NCBI RefSeq assembly: GCF_000526695.1 | Contig: NZ_JAGO01000011.1 | Coordinates: 62,001-126,000 of the forward strand | DNA: 64,000 bases | Direction of reading: 5' to 3' | Source of the DNA: Carnimonas nigrificans ATCC BAA-78 | GTDB lineage: Bacteria > Pseudomonadota > Gammaproteobacteria > Pseudomonadales > Halomonadaceae | In this document: positions 26,448 through 38,327 of the stretch, piece after piece | Position numbering within the stretch: the stretch's first letter is position 1 | How the letters are laid out: the number at the start of each line of letters is the position of its first letter | Translations under genes and position numbers: made by a program | The notes under the pieces: generated by a model | Told to the model about the DNA's origin: nothing | The model's database searches: none | Seen by the model: only the letters and a program-made list of their open reading frames with translations

Positions 26448-27439
26448 GCGGCACGCTTGTAGGGCGGCGATCACGGCTTTCGGCGCGGCTATCAGAGTGC
26501 GCAGTAATCCGACAGATTAGATGCCTTTTTGTCGATCATGCGTGGGAGTGGCGTGATCCATTGTCATGGCCGCGAGGGCTGAAAGGTGCCCTTGTGCTGA
26601 TGCCTGCCGTGATGGTGGTGCTGGCCTCTTCGGTGCTACTCGTCTCACGGCAGCTTCCGGTATGGCGCGCAGTCTTTCAGTCAGAACAGCTTGCCACTCA
26701 GCGTCACGATGCCCAGCAGCGCTTGTATCAGCACTACCTTGCATTGAAACAGGCGGCCTTGGGCGACGAGCTGGTTTTTGATCCCACTCTTACAATGCCT
26801 GCCCAGCCTCTCGATGTGCTGGCGGAACGGGCGCGCGCCCATGCGGTACACATACGTCAGGCCGAGATGTTTGATGAAAACGGCACTCGCTATTTAACCA
26901 CGACGCTGGAAGGCGAGCTGCCGGCACTGGTGCAACTGCTGCTTGAATCCAGTGAACTAGGGGCCTGGTACTCCACGGACTATCGCCTTGAGGCCCGGCA
27001 GCAAGGGCGTTACCTGCTCTTGCTCACCCTGCGCTGGGATCTGCCCGCTACCGGTAGCGCCGCTGATAACGATGCACTGGTCGCCCGCGCTGAATCCCAG
27101 CAAGTGCGCATCGCGGCACTCGTCCACCAGTTGGCAAGCGATACGCAGGGGGCTGCCGCACCGGAAGAGATTCCGCTAAAAGCGGGTGGGGATCTGGCCG
27201 CTGAGCCTGTAGGAAGCCTGCAATTTCGGGGGCGGTGGCGTGGTGTGAAAGGTGACTTTGCGCTTGTCGAATCTGCCAGCGGCTATGTCTATCGCGTGCA
27301 GGTTGGTGAGCGGATAGGTATAGAAGCTGCCAGGGTCGTAGCGATATCTCCTCAGGGGGTAAGGCTGGAACTGGGCACTTCTGATCAACACCGCGAGCAG
27401 CTTCTGCTTGCGCCCGCGTCTCGGGAGCGCCTGCCATGA
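26444..27439 (+). CDS. PilO-PilP fusion protein of the type IV pilus alignment complex
   Basis: 331 aa, longer than a normal PilO (about 200). Residues about 1-45 are cytoplasmic, about 46-70 form a TM helix (LKGALVLMPAVMVVLASSVLLV), then a coiled coil and a PilO-like periplasmic domain (about 75-205). A linker leads to a C-terminal segment (about 245-320), GSLQFRGRWRGVKGDFALV then GYVYRVQVGERIG, which resembles the beta domain of PilP. No separate pilP or lipoprotein signal exists between this gene and pilQ. I infer the PilP function, linking inner membrane to secretin, is carried by this fusion. Overlaps pilN and pilQ by 4 nt. Confidence 0.75.
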   Translation: MSGTLVGRRSRLSARLSECAVIRQIRCLFVDHAWEWRDPLSWPRGLKGALVLMPAVMVVLASSVLLVSRQLPVWRAVFQSEQLATQRHDAQQRLYQHYLALKQAALGDELVFDPTLTMPAQPLDVLAERARAHAVHIRQAEMFDENGTRYLTTTLEGELPALVQLLLESSELGAWYSTDYRLEARQQGRYLLLLTLRWDLPATGSAADNDALVARAESQQVRIAALVHQLASDTQGAAAPEEIPLKAGGDLAAEPVGSLQFRGRWRGVKGDFALVESASGYVYRVQVGERIGIEAARVVAISPQGVRLELGTSDQHREQLLLAPASRERLP

Positions 27440-29121
27440 AAGCTTTGATCGTGGCTCTCCTGTTGTTTCTGGGGGGAATGGAAAGTGCTCGCGGTGCCAC
27501 CCTTGAAGAGGTTCGCTGGCAGCAGCATGACGGGGCGCTGGAGATCGCGCTTGCCTTTGATGCACCTCCCGATGCGATTGAAGCGATCTCCCTGGGGCAG
27601 CCAACGCGCATGTTGCTACGGATGAACGGCGCGCGAACGGAGCTTGATTTCACGCAGGAAGGGCAAGGGGGGCTTAAGCAGCTATCGGCTGGAGCGGTGC
27701 CGGGCGGTGCTCAAGTGGTAGCACGGCTGGCGGTGCCTCATTTTGCGCAGATAAAACGTGACGGCTTACATGCGAAGGTGCTGCTTACGCCCATCGTGGA
27801 TGACGCGCCGAAAAACAGTAGCGAAACCGTACAACGTATCGAGGCCAAACCGGTGCCTGATACAGCGCGCCTTGATAAGAGCGGGAACGTTGCGAAAGGG
27901 CGGGTTAGCGTTGACTTTCAGCGGCTTCCTACCCATGCAGCCTTGCTGGAGCTGGCGGCGGCGGGAGGTGTCGATCTGATTGTTGAAGAACAATTGAGTG
28001 GTGACGTTACGCTACATCTTGAAAATGCCTACTGGCGCGACGGTCTGGATATGGTGCTACGTAGCCATGCACTTGCCGCCCATCAGGTAGGAAAATCTCT
28101 GGTAATCACCAGGCGCAATGCTGAAGTTCCTGCAGAAGATGAGCGCGATCCTCTGGTTATCGAGGTGGTCAAGCTGAACTACGCCAATGGCAGTGACATC
28201 ATTGAGGTGTTGAAAGGCAAGGAGGGCGGAGCACTTCTGTCGTCACGCGGCAGCATCACCTTCGACAAGCGCTCCAATCAGCTGGTACTGCGCGATACCG
28301 AAGCCAGGTTGGCACAGATTGAACCTCTTATTGCCCAATTGGATCATCCGCTGCGTCAGGTACAGATAGAAGCGAAAATAGTGATTGCCCGTGAGCAATT
28401 AACACGTCAGCTTGGTATTCGCTGGGGCGGCGCAGGAGGCAGCGGCAGTGCTGCTATCAGCACGCCACGCGCGGGCAGTAGCGGTGAGCATAATGGTCAC
28501 GGCCCCTTCCTTGGTATTGGCATCGACCTGGGGGGCAGCGGCTCGCGTGGAGGCACGGCAGGAGTGGGCTTTCTCGATAAAAACACATTGCTGGGGCTTG
28601 AACTGACCGCGCTGGAGCAGGAGGGCATCAGTCATACCCTGTCGCAGCCGCGTATCATGACGCTTGATCGCGAGCAGGCATCCATCCGCCAGGGGCAGGA
28701 GGTACCGTATCAGGAGGCAGGCTCGTATGGATCGACCAGCACTTCTTTTCGTGATGCGGTGCTGGCGCTTAACGTCACGCCTTATATCACCTCGGAAAAT
28801 AGCGTGGTAATGGCGGTGGATGTACAAAATGACAGCGTCGCTGCCGACCGCTTCAACGGGCTTCCTGCAATCAATACGAGTCGTATCGCCACGCGAGTCA
28901 TGGTCGAGAATGGCGAAACAGTAGTACTTGGCGGTATCCTGACCAAAGAACAGGCCCGCAACCTGAGCAAAATTCCCTGGCTTGGTGATATTCCAGGCGT
29001 CGGCAAGCTTTTTACGTCGGCAGGACGTGCTCAGGAGCAGGTCGAACTACTGGTATTTATTACGCCCAGTATCATCGAACAAGAGAGGGATTCCTTGCAG
29101 GAAGTGGGCGAAGCACAATAG
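27436..29121 (+). CDS. pilQ: Type IV pilus secretin PilQ
   Basis: 561 aa outer-membrane secretin with a signal peptide (about 1-20). One AMIN domain (about 22-115) is followed by N0/STN ([19 protein letters not shown]), N1 ([16 protein letters not shown]) and the secretin core with [24 protein letters not shown] and [18 protein letters not shown] near the end. It is shorter than Pseudomonas PilQ because only one AMIN copy is present, as in HofQ-like secretins. Function: pilus extrusion and/or DNA uptake. Confidence 0.93.
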   Translation: MKALIVALLLFLGGMESARGATLEEVRWQQHDGALEIALAFDAPPDAIEAISLGQPTRMLLRMNGARTELDFTQEGQGGLKQLSAGAVPGGAQVVARLAVPHFAQIKRDGLHAKVLLTPIVDDAPKNSSETVQRIEAKPVPDTARLDKSGNVAKGRVSVDFQRLPTHAALLELAAAGGVDLIVEEQLSGDVTLHLENAYWRDGLDMVLRSHALAAHQVGKSLVITRRNAEVPAEDERDPLVIEVVKLNYANGSDIIEVLKGKEGGALLSSRGSITFDKRSNQLVLRDTEARLAQIEPLIAQLDHPLRQVQIEAKIVIAREQLTRQLGIRWGGAGGSGSAAISTPRAGSSGEHNGHGPFLGIGIDLGGSGSRGGTAGVGFLDKNTLLGLELTALEQEGISHTLSQPRIMTLDREQASIRQGQEVPYQEAGSYGSTSTSFRDAVLALNVTPYITSENSVVMAVDVQNDSVAADRFNGLPAINTSRIATRVMVENGETVVLGGILTKEQARNLSKIPWLGDIPGVGKLFTSAGRAQEQVELLVFITPSIIEQERDSLQEVGEAQ

Positions 29122-29171
29122 CACTGAGGTGCGAACTGGTGACGTTGCGCGCGGCCTGGAGATTCTCCCTA

Positions 29172-29720
29172 ATGAGTAGTGATGTCATGCAAGAGGCACC
29201 CAATATATTTCTGGTCGGCCCGATGGGCACCGGTAAAAGTACGATAGGCCGCCTGTTGGCCGCCGAGTTGGGGCGACCCTTCTTTGATAGCGATCATGAA
29301 ATAGAGCGACGCTGTGGCTGCAATATTCCATGGATATTTGATCTGGAAGGAGAGAGCGGCTTTCGCCAGCGCGAAGCAGCGGTTATCGACGAACTTACCC
29401 GTCAGCCAGGTATTGTACTGGCGACAGGCGGAGGCGCGGTGACGCATCCGCGAAGTCGTGAATTGTTGCACCAGCGCGGGCTGGTGATCTTCCTGAAAAC
29501 CTCGGTGGCTCACCAGATCAAGCGTACCGCCAAGGATCGCAATCGTCCGCTTCTTCAGTGTGCTGATCCAGCGGCCAGGCTGCGCCAGCTCATGACCGAG
29601 CGCGAACCGCTATATAGAGAGGCGGCTCATGTGATTATCAATACCGAGCGCCGCGGGCCACGGGGCGTGGTAACCGAAATCAAGCGTCAAATGGGGCAGC
29701 GCGAACGCTCACTGGTCTAG
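29172..29720 (+). CDS. aroK: Shikimate kinase
   Basis: Phosphorylates shikimate at O3 in chorismate synthesis; 182 aa. P-loop GPMGTGKST, then DSDHEIERR for metal/shikimate binding, [13 protein letters not shown] and the Walker-B-like [11 protein letters not shown]. The lid Arg lies in [11 protein letters not shown]. The ATG at 29172 has GGAG 10 nt upstream; an ATG five codons on ([11 protein letters not shown]) aligns with E. coli AroK and is possible, as is an upstream GTG. Follows pilQ by about 50 bp, the usual pil-aroK-aroB order. Confidence 0.95.
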   Translation: MSSDVMQEAPNIFLVGPMGTGKSTIGRLLAAELGRPFFDSDHEIERRCGCNIPWIFDLEGESGFRQREAAVIDELTRQPGIVLATGGGAVTHPRSRELLHQRGLVIFLKTSVAHQIKRTAKDRNRPLLQCADPAARLRQLMTEREPLYREAAHVIINTERRGPRGVVTEIKRQMGQRERSLV

Positions 29721-29797
29721 CGCTGCTCCTCCCATGTGCGTTTGTATTGTTGAAGGCTCCAGCGCTATAAAATTCGTTTCACACTAGAGGTTATGGA

Positions 29798-30892
29798 ATG
29801 CAAACCCTGACGGTCGAGCTTGGTTCACGTAGTTATCCCATTCATGCAGGCGCGGGTCTGATTGAAGCGCCTGAGCTTTATACTCGGCACTTCGCCGGTC
29901 GTCAGGTAATGATCGTTACCAACGAAACCATTGCATCGCTCTATCTTGATCGGCTCAAGGCGCAGTTGGGTGATTATCAGGTGGCGGAAGTGATACTGCC
30001 TGACGGAGAACAGTACAAATCCATCGAGTACCTCGAAAAAATCTGGGATGCCCTGATGGCCGCTGGATTCAACCGGCGGGCCACCATTATTGCGCTTGGC
30101 GGCGGTGTGGTGGGGGATATGGCCGGCTTTGCTGCGGCCAGCTATCAGCGCGGCATCGGCTTTATTCAGATGCCTACCACGCTGCTGTCGCAGGTGGATT
30201 CGTCTGTGGGTGGGAAAACCGGGGTGAATCACCCGCGCGGCAAAAACATGATCGGTGCCTTCTGGCAGCCCCGTGCCGTGATCATTGATACAGATACCCT
30301 CACTACGCTCGATCAGCGGCAGCTTTCGGCGGGTCTGGCTGAGGTCATCAAATATGGCTTTATTCGTGACAGTGACTTTCTGACATGGCTGGAAAGTCAT
30401 ATGGATGAACTTCTGGCGCTGGATATCGCGGCACTTGATCACGCCATTATCACTAGCTGTCGTATCAAGGCTGAGATTGTCGCCGAGGATGAAACCGAGC
30501 AGAACGTTCGCGCGCTGCTTAATCTGGGGCACACCTTTGGGCACGCCATTGAAACCCACCAGGGGTATGGCAACTGGCTGCATGGTGAGGCTATTAGTAC
30601 AGGCATGGCGATGGCGGCCAGATGGTCGCAGCAATGCGGTGATATTAGTGAGGATGATGCACAGCGCGTTGAGCGGGTACTTGGCGCCGCTCACCTGCCG
30701 ATCAAGGCGCCGACTAATATGAGCGCTGAACGCTTTATCGAGCTGATGAAACACGACAAGAAAGTGCTGGATGGCGGTATCAGGCTGGTGCTGCTGGAGT
30801 CTCTTGGCAAGGCACGGGTAGAAGATCAGGTAGATGAAAAGGCGCTTGCGCAGATGATTAGTGAATATCCGCGTGCAGACTTGCCGAAATAG
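29798..30892 (+). CDS. aroB: 3-dehydroquinate synthase
   Basis: NAD-dependent cyclisation of DAHP to 3-dehydroquinate, second step of the shikimate pathway; 364 aa. [19 protein letters not shown] binds NAD, and [11 protein letters not shown] and the zinc ligands in [12 protein letters not shown] and YGNWLHGEA are present. ATG with AGAGG 7 nt upstream. 77 bp after aroK. Confidence 0.97.
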   Translation: MQTLTVELGSRSYPIHAGAGLIEAPELYTRHFAGRQVMIVTNETIASLYLDRLKAQLGDYQVAEVILPDGEQYKSIEYLEKIWDALMAAGFNRRATIIALGGGVVGDMAGFAAASYQRGIGFIQMPTTLLSQVDSSVGGKTGVNHPRGKNMIGAFWQPRAVIIDTDTLTTLDQRQLSAGLAEVIKYGFIRDSDFLTWLESHMDELLALDIAALDHAIITSCRIKAEIVAEDETEQNVRALLNLGHTFGHAIETHQGYGNWLHGEAISTGMAMAARWSQQCGDISEDDAQRVERVLGAAHLPIKAPTNMSAERFIELMKHDKKVLDGGIRLVLLESLGKARVEDQVDEKALAQMISEYPRADLPK

Positions 30893-30942
30893 AACGCGGC
30901 ACCGCGAATTGTCCCTAACTTGCTGACACTGAATTCCCATGG

Positions 30943-30968
30943 GCCTCGTTTAAAAGCGAGGCTTTTTT
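30943..30968 (+). terminator. Rho-independent terminator of aroB
   Basis: GCCTCG pairs with CGAGGC around an 8-nt loop, followed directly by TTTTTT. It closes the pil-aroKB operon. Confidence 0.9.
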
Positions 30969-31121
30969 ATTGTTGCAGCCGCCTCCTTCTTTGCCACATG
31001 GCTCCACCTGCGCCTCCCATTTGCCAACTTCTCTCCCTCTTGAGGAGCTGCTTGAAAATCAGGTCGAGAAAAGGTTGGTGCGCGTGGTGCAGATTTTTTC
31101 GATGCGGCTCTGAGTCTATTA

Positions 31122-31149
31122 TTTGCATAGGGTATGCAAAATTTGCATA
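31122..31149. promoter_or_regulatory. Operator-like TTTGCATA repeats upstream of gltB
   Basis: TTTGCATA, then GGG, then the exact inverse TATGCAAA (31122-31140), followed by a third copy TTTGCATA (31142-31149). The arrangement is a dyad plus a tandem half-site, about 300 bp before gltB. The binding protein is unknown. Confidence 0.45.
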
Positions 31150-31327
31150 ACTAAATTGGCAGTCAATGAGTGCTGAGGAAGCGCAGGGGAAGGGGCTTTT
31201 TTTATCAATATCTCATTGAAAAATAGAGATTTTTTAAAACAGTTAATGCCAGAGAGAAGAGCAGGGTTGGAGCAGGGGCTGCTTTAGAGAACCATAAGGT
31301 TATTGCGCAGCAGTGAACATCACCGCT

Positions 31328-31451
31328 ATTCTCTTCCACCCGCTGAAAGGGTGGCGCTAGAGAATGCTGTCACCGTTCTCACGGTTTTGAGAGAAAACCA
31401 ATAAAAATACTCTCGTTTGTTTTCGGTGACAAGTATCTCGAGAGGCGTTTC
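31328..31451 (+). promoter_or_regulatory. Structured 5' leader of gltB
   Basis: Several exact pairings occur before the start. Hairpin 1: ATTCTCT with AGAGAAT enclosing CCACCC with GGGTGG (31328-31365). Hairpin 2: GGTTTT with AAAACC (31383-31399), whose whole loop is GAGAG. Downstream CTCTC (31410-31414) can pair either with that loop or with GAGAG at 31440-31444, which overlaps the Shine-Dalgarno AGAGG (31441-31445). The layout suggests control of translation, but this is inference from base pairing only. Confidence 0.35.
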
Positions 31452-34400
31452 ATGAACGAGGGTTTATATCAGCCCAGTGATTTCCGTGACAACTGTGGCT
31501 TTGGCTTGATTGCCCATATGGAAGGGCAGCAAAGTTTCGATCTGTTGCAGGCAGCAATTGGCTCGCTGGCATGTATGACGCACCGTGGCGGCATCAACTC
31601 GGACGGTAAAACCGGCGATGGATGCGGCCTGTTATTTTCTATGCCAAAAACGTTCATGCGCGACATCGCCCGTGATACGCTGGGTGTCGAGCTGGGCGAG
31701 CAGTTTGCCGTGGGCAGTCTGTTTTTCAGCGATGACGATGCCCGCGAAGCGCATGCCCGCGAGGTGCTTGAAACCGAGCTTGCCCGGCGCGGCTTGACTC
31801 TTCATGGCTGGCGGGATGTCGATATTGATGCCAGCGTGTGCGGCCCTATTGCGCTGGCATGTCTGCCGCGCATTCGCCATCTGTTTGTTGGCCCCGCCAA
31901 AGGGCGCGAAAGCGATCAGCTGTTTGCGGTTGACCTGTTTATGGCGCGTCGCCTGGCAGAGCAGAAACTGGTCGATGACGAGCAGTTTTATGTGTGCTCG
32001 CTATCGCCCCGGGTGATCTCCTATAAAGGGTTGATGATGCCGGCGGATCTGCCGACCTTCTACCGCGATCTCAATGACGAGCGCATGCAGGCTTCCATCT
32101 GCGTTTTTCACCAGCGCTTCTCAACCAATACAGCGCCGCGCTGGGAGCTGGCCCAACCGTTCCGTTTCCTCGCCCATAATGGCGAAATCAACACCATTGA
32201 AGCGAACCGTAGCTGGGCAAATGCGCGCCGCAAGCGCTTTCAAAGCGAGCTATTGCCTGAGCTGGGTGAGCTTGAGCAAATTGTCAGCACTCAAGGCTCC
32301 GACTCGTCGAGCATGGATAACATGCTGGAAGTGCTGCTGACCGGCGGTATGGAGCTGCACCGTGCCATCCGCCTGATGGTGCCGCCTGCCTGGCAGAACA
32401 TGCAGACCATGGACGCCGATCTGCGTGCGTTCTATGAATTCAATTCGATGCACATGGAAGCGTGGGATGGCCCTGCCGGTATCGTGATTACCGATGGACG
32501 TCACGCTATCTGTACGCTTGACCGCAACGGCTTGCGCCCCGCGCGCTGGGTGATCGACGAGCGCGGCTTTATTACGCTGGCCTCAGAAGTCGGAGTGAAT
32601 CCGGTTGCTCCTGAACTGGTAGTCGCCAAAGGGCGAGTAGGGCCTGGCCAGATTCTGGCAGTGGACACTCACACCGGTGAAGTGCTGCACACCGATGATG
32701 TCAGCAATCGGCTGAAGTCCGAGTGGCCGTTCAAGCGCTGGCTGCGTGATAACGCTCACTATCTTGAATCTGCCCTGACCGAACTGGCGCAATTTGAGGC
32801 GATTCCTCGCGAAGAGCTGCTGGCCTATCAGAAAACCTTTCTGGTGAGCTATGAAGAGCGCGATCAGACCCTCAAACCGCTGGCCGAATTTGGGCAGGAA
32901 GCGGTCGGTTCGATGGGCGACGATACCCCGATGGCGGTGCTGTCGCGCCAGCCACGGCTGCTCACCGACTACTTCCGGCAGAAATTTGCCCAGGTGACCA
33001 ATCCGCCTATCGACCCGCTGCGCGAGTCGATCGTGATGTCGCTGGAGACGTGTCTGGGTGCCGAGCGCAACCTGTTTACCGCAACACCCGATCACGCTCA
33101 CCGCTTGATTCTGACCACGCCGATCCTGTCACCACGCAAGTTCAGCGCACTGACTTCACTGGAAGACCCCGCCTTTGCCAGCGCCTCGCTGTCGATGAGT
33201 TATGACCCCGAACAGACGGGACTGCGCGGTGCCATCGAAGCGCTATGTCAGCAGGCTGAAGACGCGGCGCGTAACGGCAAGGTTATTCTGGTATTGAGCG
33301 ATGCCGATCTGGGTGAAGGCCAGCTGCCTATTCACGCTGCACTGGCGGTAGGCGCGGTTCACGCGCATCTCGGCAAGCTGGCTCTGCGCCCCAACGTCAA
33401 CCTGATTGTAGCTACCGGCTTCGCGCGCGATTCCCATCAAATGGCGGTGCTGTTTGGTGCAGGCGCAACGGCTGTGTATCCGTGGCTGTCGTATCAGGTG
33501 ATGCACGAAATGCATCAGAACGGTGATTTGCAGGGTAGCCCCGCCGAACTGCGCGAGAATTTCCGTAAAGGGCTGCAAAAAGGGCTGCTCAAGATCATCT
33601 CCAAGATGGGCATCTCCCATATCGCCTCCTACCGTGGTTCGCTGCTGTTTGAAGGCGTCGGTCTGGGCGATGAAGTGATCGACCTGTGCTTCCCGGCCAT
33701 GGCGTCGCGCGTCGGCGGCATCGGTTTTGCAGAGCTACAGTTGCAGCAGCAGCTACTTAGCCGCGAAGCGCACATCAAACGTAAAGGCATTCGCCACGGC
33801 GGATTGCTCAAGTACGTGCACGGGGCTGAATACCACGCCTATAACCCTGACGTGGTGAAAACGCTCCAATTGGCCGTACAAAACGGCGATTACCAGCAGT
33901 GGAAAGCGTTTGCACGGCTGGTTAACGAGCGTCCGGTTGCCACTATTCGTGACCTGCTGACGCTGAAAAAGGATTGCCAGCCCATTGCGCTTGAAGAAGT
34001 AGAGCCGATTGAGGCGCTGCTGCCGCGTTTTGACAGTGCCGGCATGTCACTTGGGGCTCTGTCACCGGAAGCTCATGCCAGCCTTGCGCAGGCAATGAAT
34101 GAAACCGGCGGTCGCTCCAACTCTGGTGAAGGTGGCGAAGATCCGCAGCGCTACGGCTCGATTCAGAATTCAAAAATCAAGCAGGTAGCGTCAGGACGCT
34201 TCGGCGTAACGCCCGCTTATCTGGCCAGCGCCGAGGTGATTCAGATCAAGGTGGCTCAGGGGGCCAAGCCCGGTGAAGGCGGGCAGCTTCCAGGTACCAA
34301 GGTCAACGGCCTGATAGCGCGACTGCGCTACGCCGTACCTGGGGTTACGCTGATCTCGCCACCGCCGCACCACGATATCTATTCGATCGAGGATCTGGCT

Positions 34401-35903
34401 CAGCTGATTTTCGATCTGAAGCAGGTCAATCCGTCTGCTCAGGTATCCGTGAAGCTGGTTTCCGAACCCGGTATCGGCACGATCGCCGCAGGTGTCGGCA
34501 AGGCGTATGCCGATCTGATTACCGTGTCGGGCTACGATGGCGGTACAGCCGCAAGCCCGATCACGTCGATCAGGCACGCAGGGTCGCCGTGGGAGCTGGG
34601 TCTTCCCGAAGTGCACCAGTCGCTGCGCATCAACGGTTTGCGCCACAAGATCAGGGTACAGACCGATGGTGGCCTGAAAACCGGGCTGGATGTGGTCAAG
34701 GCGGCCATTCTGGGTGCCGAGAGCTTCGGTTTCGGTACGGCGCCAATGGTGGCGCTGGGCTGTAAATACCTGAAAATCTGCCACCTCAATAACTGCGCCA
34801 CCGGTGTCGCGACCCAGGATGAGCGTCTGCGTGAAGAGCACTTCCGTGGCACCGTCGAGATGGTCAAACACTACTTCCGCTTTATTGCCGAAGAAGTGCG
34901 CGAGCTGCTGGCCTCACTGGGCGTGCGCACGCTGGCCGAACTGATTGGCCGCACCGACCTGCTTGAGCAAATCGAAGGTGAAACACGCGCTCACGGGCAG
35001 CTTGATCTAAGCCGCTTGCTGCACAACGACCATGTGCCCGCCGATGCGCCTCAGTACTGCACCCAGCATCGCAACCAGCCGCACGATCCTGGTGCCAAGA
35101 ACGAAGAGATGCTGAATGCGATGCGTGCTGCCATCGAGAGCGGGGAAGGCGGCGAATTCCATTTCAGCGTCAATAACTGTGATCGCTCGGTGGGTGCGCG
35201 CATCTCTGGTGAAATCGCCTCTCGCTATGGCGAGCAAGGTCTTGCACAGCCGCTCAAGGTGCATCTGGACGGTATCGCCGGGCAGAGCTTCGGCGTATGG
35301 AACGCCGTTGGCCTTGAGATGTATCTCCAGGGCGACGCCAACGACTATGTCGGTAAAGGCATGAACGGCGGCAAGCTGGTCATCAAGCCCGCCGCAGGAA
35401 GCCGCTGCGTCACCCAGGAAAGCGCCATCATCGGCAACACCTGTCTCTATGGTGCGACCGGCGGCAAGCTCTTCGCAGTGGGTCAGGCGGGCGAACGCTT
35501 TGCCGTGCGTAACTCCGGTGCCCATGCGGTAGTCGAAGGGGTAGGCGATCACGGCTGTGAATACATGACGGGCGGCGTAGTGTGCGTGCTGGGTCGTACT
35601 GGCGTGAACTTTGGCGCAGGCATGACCGGTGGCTTCGCCTATGTGCTCGACGAGGATCGTTGCTTCGTTGATCGTTACAACCACGAGCTGGTCGAAATCT
35701 GCCGCATCAATACCGAAGAGATGGAAGCGCACCGTCGCCATCTGCGCGAAGTGATTCAGGAATATGTCGAGGAAACCGGTTCTGCCTGGGGGCAGCATAT
35801 TCTCGCCGAGTTCAATGACTTCCTGCGTAACTTCTGGTTGGTCAAGCCTAAGGCTGCCAGTCTCAAGTCGCTGTTAAGGCTTCCTAGCCGTAGCGCCGAG
35901 TAG
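31452..35903 (+). CDS. gltB: Glutamate synthase (NADPH) large subunit
   Basis: Transfers glutamine amide nitrogen to 2-oxoglutarate, giving two glutamates; 1483 aa, full length. After cleavage of a 14-residue propeptide the amidotransferase nucleophile is C15 (NCGFGLIAH). The central domain, FMN/synthase domain ([27 protein letters not shown]) and the 3Fe-4S cysteines ([16 protein letters not shown]) follow, then the C-terminal beta-helix glutamate-synthase domain. AGAGG is 6 nt before the ATG. Followed by gltD 92 bp on. Confidence 0.98.
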   Translation: MNEGLYQPSDFRDNCGFGLIAHMEGQQSFDLLQAAIGSLACMTHRGGINSDGKTGDGCGLLFSMPKTFMRDIARDTLGVELGEQFAVGSLFFSDDDAREAHAREVLETELARRGLTLHGWRDVDIDASVCGPIALACLPRIRHLFVGPAKGRESDQLFAVDLFMARRLAEQKLVDDEQFYVCSLSPRVISYKGLMMPADLPTFYRDLNDERMQASICVFHQRFSTNTAPRWELAQPFRFLAHNGEINTIEANRSWANARRKRFQSELLPELGELEQIVSTQGSDSSSMDNMLEVLLTGGMELHRAIRLMVPPAWQNMQTMDADLRAFYEFNSMHMEAWDGPAGIVITDGRHAICTLDRNGLRPARWVIDERGFITLASEVGVNPVAPELVVAKGRVGPGQILAVDTHTGEVLHTDDVSNRLKSEWPFKRWLRDNAHYLESALTELAQFEAIPREELLAYQKTFLVSYEERDQTLKPLAEFGQEAVGSMGDDTPMAVLSRQPRLLTDYFRQKFAQVTNPPIDPLRESIVMSLETCLGAERNLFTATPDHAHRLILTTPILSPRKFSALTSLEDPAFASASLSMSYDPEQTGLRGAIEALCQQAEDAARNGKVILVLSDADLGEGQLPIHAALAVGAVHAHLGKLALRPNVNLIVATGFARDSHQMAVLFGAGATAVYPWLSYQVMHEMHQNGDLQGSPAELRENFRKGLQKGLLKIISKMGISHIASYRGSLLFEGVGLGDEVIDLCFPAMASRVGGIGFAELQLQQQLLSREAHIKRKGIRHGGLLKYVHGAEYHAYNPDVVKTLQLAVQNGDYQQWKAFARLVNERPVATIRDLLTLKKDCQPIALEEVEPIEALLPRFDSAGMSLGALSPEAHASLAQAMNETGGRSNSGEGGEDPQRYGSIQNSKIKQVASGRFGVTPAYLASAEVIQIKVAQGAKPGEGGQLPGTKVNGLIARLRYAVPGVTLISPPPHHDIYSIEDLAQLIFDLKQVNPSAQVSVKLVSEPGIGTIAAGVGKAYADLITVSGYDGGTAASPITSIRHAGSPWELGLPEVHQSLRINGLRHKIRVQTDGGLKTGLDVVKAAILGAESFGFGTAPMVALGCKYLKICHLNNCATGVATQDERLREEHFRGTVEMVKHYFRFIAEEVRELLASLGVRTLAELIGRTDLLEQIEGETRAHGQLDLSRLLHNDHVPADAPQYCTQHRNQPHDPGAKNEEMLNAMRAAIESGEGGEFHFSVNNCDRSVGARISGEIASRYGEQGLAQPLKVHLDGIAGQSFGVWNAVGLEMYLQGDANDYVGKGMNGGKLVIKPAAGSRCVTQESAIIGNTCLYGATGGKLFAVGQAGERFAVRNSGAHAVVEGVGDHGCEYMTGGVVCVLGRTGVNFGAGMTGGFAYVLDEDRCFVDRYNHELVEICRINTEEMEAHRRHLREVIQEYVEETGSAWGQHILAEFNDFLRNFWLVKPKAASLKSLLRLPSRSAE

Positions 35904-35953
35904 CGCAACAATACATCACGGGCGCGGCTTTGCGCGCCCAACTGGTTTGGTGA

Positions 35954-37438
<1,485 letters not shown>

Positions 37439-37513
37439 CCATGTTCGCGAGGAGGCTGGCGTGCTAACAGGCCAGCCTGTCTCGGTAATCGCATAACCTG
37501 GTTTCATGCAGAG

Positions 37514-37535
37514 AGGGCGCTTCGGCGTCCTTTTT
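37514..37535 (+). terminator. Rho-independent terminator of gltBD
   Basis: A 7-bp stem (AGGGCGC with GCGTCCT, one G-U) closed by a TTCG tetraloop, followed by TTTTT. A second hairpin without T-run (AGGCTGGC/GCCAGCCT, 37453-37478) lies just upstream. Confidence 0.75.
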
Positions 37536-37717
37536 CATGGCTGGCCGATGACGCTGGGCAGAAGGGCACCGCGCTCTGGTTGCTCCCATGGAAGTGCCGT
37601 TTTCTGGCGAAGGTGCCGGAAGGAGAGAAAGCACATTTGGGGCGCGTGTCAGTTAAGGAGCATCACCCGCGCCGGAGCAGATTTCCTCCGGCGAGTGGCG
37701 TTGTGCGATAACAACCT

Positions 37718-38164
37718 TCATTCCTGGTGCGTCGGTTGCCAGGAAACGGGCGATTCCGGCAGAGGGAACAGCCAGTCATAGGCCAGGTTATAGACGAAGG
37801 CATAGCACATATAAAAGATCGCCAATGTTACCGTCATGCCAAGAGTATCCAGCGCACCGCTGCCCAGATAGAGCATGATAAGTGGCTGCAATATCAACAG
37901 CAGGCCCGCTTCGAACAAAAATGCATGGAGGAAGCGCTGCGGTACTGTCTTGGCGACCTGCCCGTAAAGGCGCTTCAAGGTGATATCAAAACCGAGGTTA
38001 TAAAGATAATTCCAGAGGGTAGCGACGACAGCGCTGATGACGGCAACGCCACCCATGTGTTCAAGGGATATTCCAAACAGCCAGCTGCCCAGCGGCAGCA
38101 CAATCAGTAGCCCGATAATCTCGAAGGCGAGCGTATGACGAACGCGATCCCAGAAGGTACGCAT
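37718..38164 (-). CDS. PACE-family efflux transporter
   Basis: 148-aa inner-membrane protein of the proteobacterial antimicrobial compound efflux family (AceI type), made of two tandem bacterial transmembrane pair domains and four helices. E15 in LAFEIIGLL matches the conserved membrane glutamate, and LWNYLYNLGFDITLKRLYG and the later YNLAYDWLFP show the repeat. Characterised members export biguanides and short polyamines; the substrate here is unknown. Divergent from a LysR gene, the usual pairing for this family. Confidence 0.88.
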   Translation of the reverse strand: MRTFWDRVRHTLAFEIIGLLIVLPLGSWLFGISLEHMGGVAVISAVVATLWNYLYNLGFDITLKRLYGQVAKTVPQRFLHAFLFEAGLLLILQPLIMLYLGSGALDTLGMTVTLAIFYMCYAFVYNLAYDWLFPLPESPVSWQPTHQE

Positions 38165-38327
38165 GTGCTTTCTCCCATTTACTGCTCAAGCGAGGCGATG
38201 AAGGTGCCTCGCGTTCCGCGATAGACCGCCCGATACAGCAGGCGAGAATAATGTGGGCGTACCTTCTCTTTTTTTGAGTGATAATAAAAGTTGGAATCCA
38301 TCGCTAATCAAGATAGGTGAGCGCGCT

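Larger units (their letters stand above)
30893..31451 (+). other. Long gap between aroB and gltB (terminator, operator-like repeats, leader)
   Basis: 559 bp without a convincing gene. In order it holds the aroB terminator, an array of TTTGCATA half-sites, an AT-rich stretch (about 31195-31250) and a structured gltB leader, each listed below. In pseudomonads and several relatives a SPOR/DamX gene sits here; I find no trace of one in any frame. Confidence 0.6.

Noticed and set aside
29825-30940. 371-aa minus-strand frame over aroB
   Set aside because: Shadow of aroB, whose motifs are exact; the antisense protein is rich in His and Arg with no recognisable domain.
31150-31175. Possible sigma-54 promoter before gltB (TTGGCAGTCAATGAGTGCTG)
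   Set aside because: It has TTGGCA but lacks the TTGC element at the required spacing.
34191-35798. Minus-strand frames within gltB
   Set aside because: gltB is unmistakable through this stretch; these are antisense shadows.
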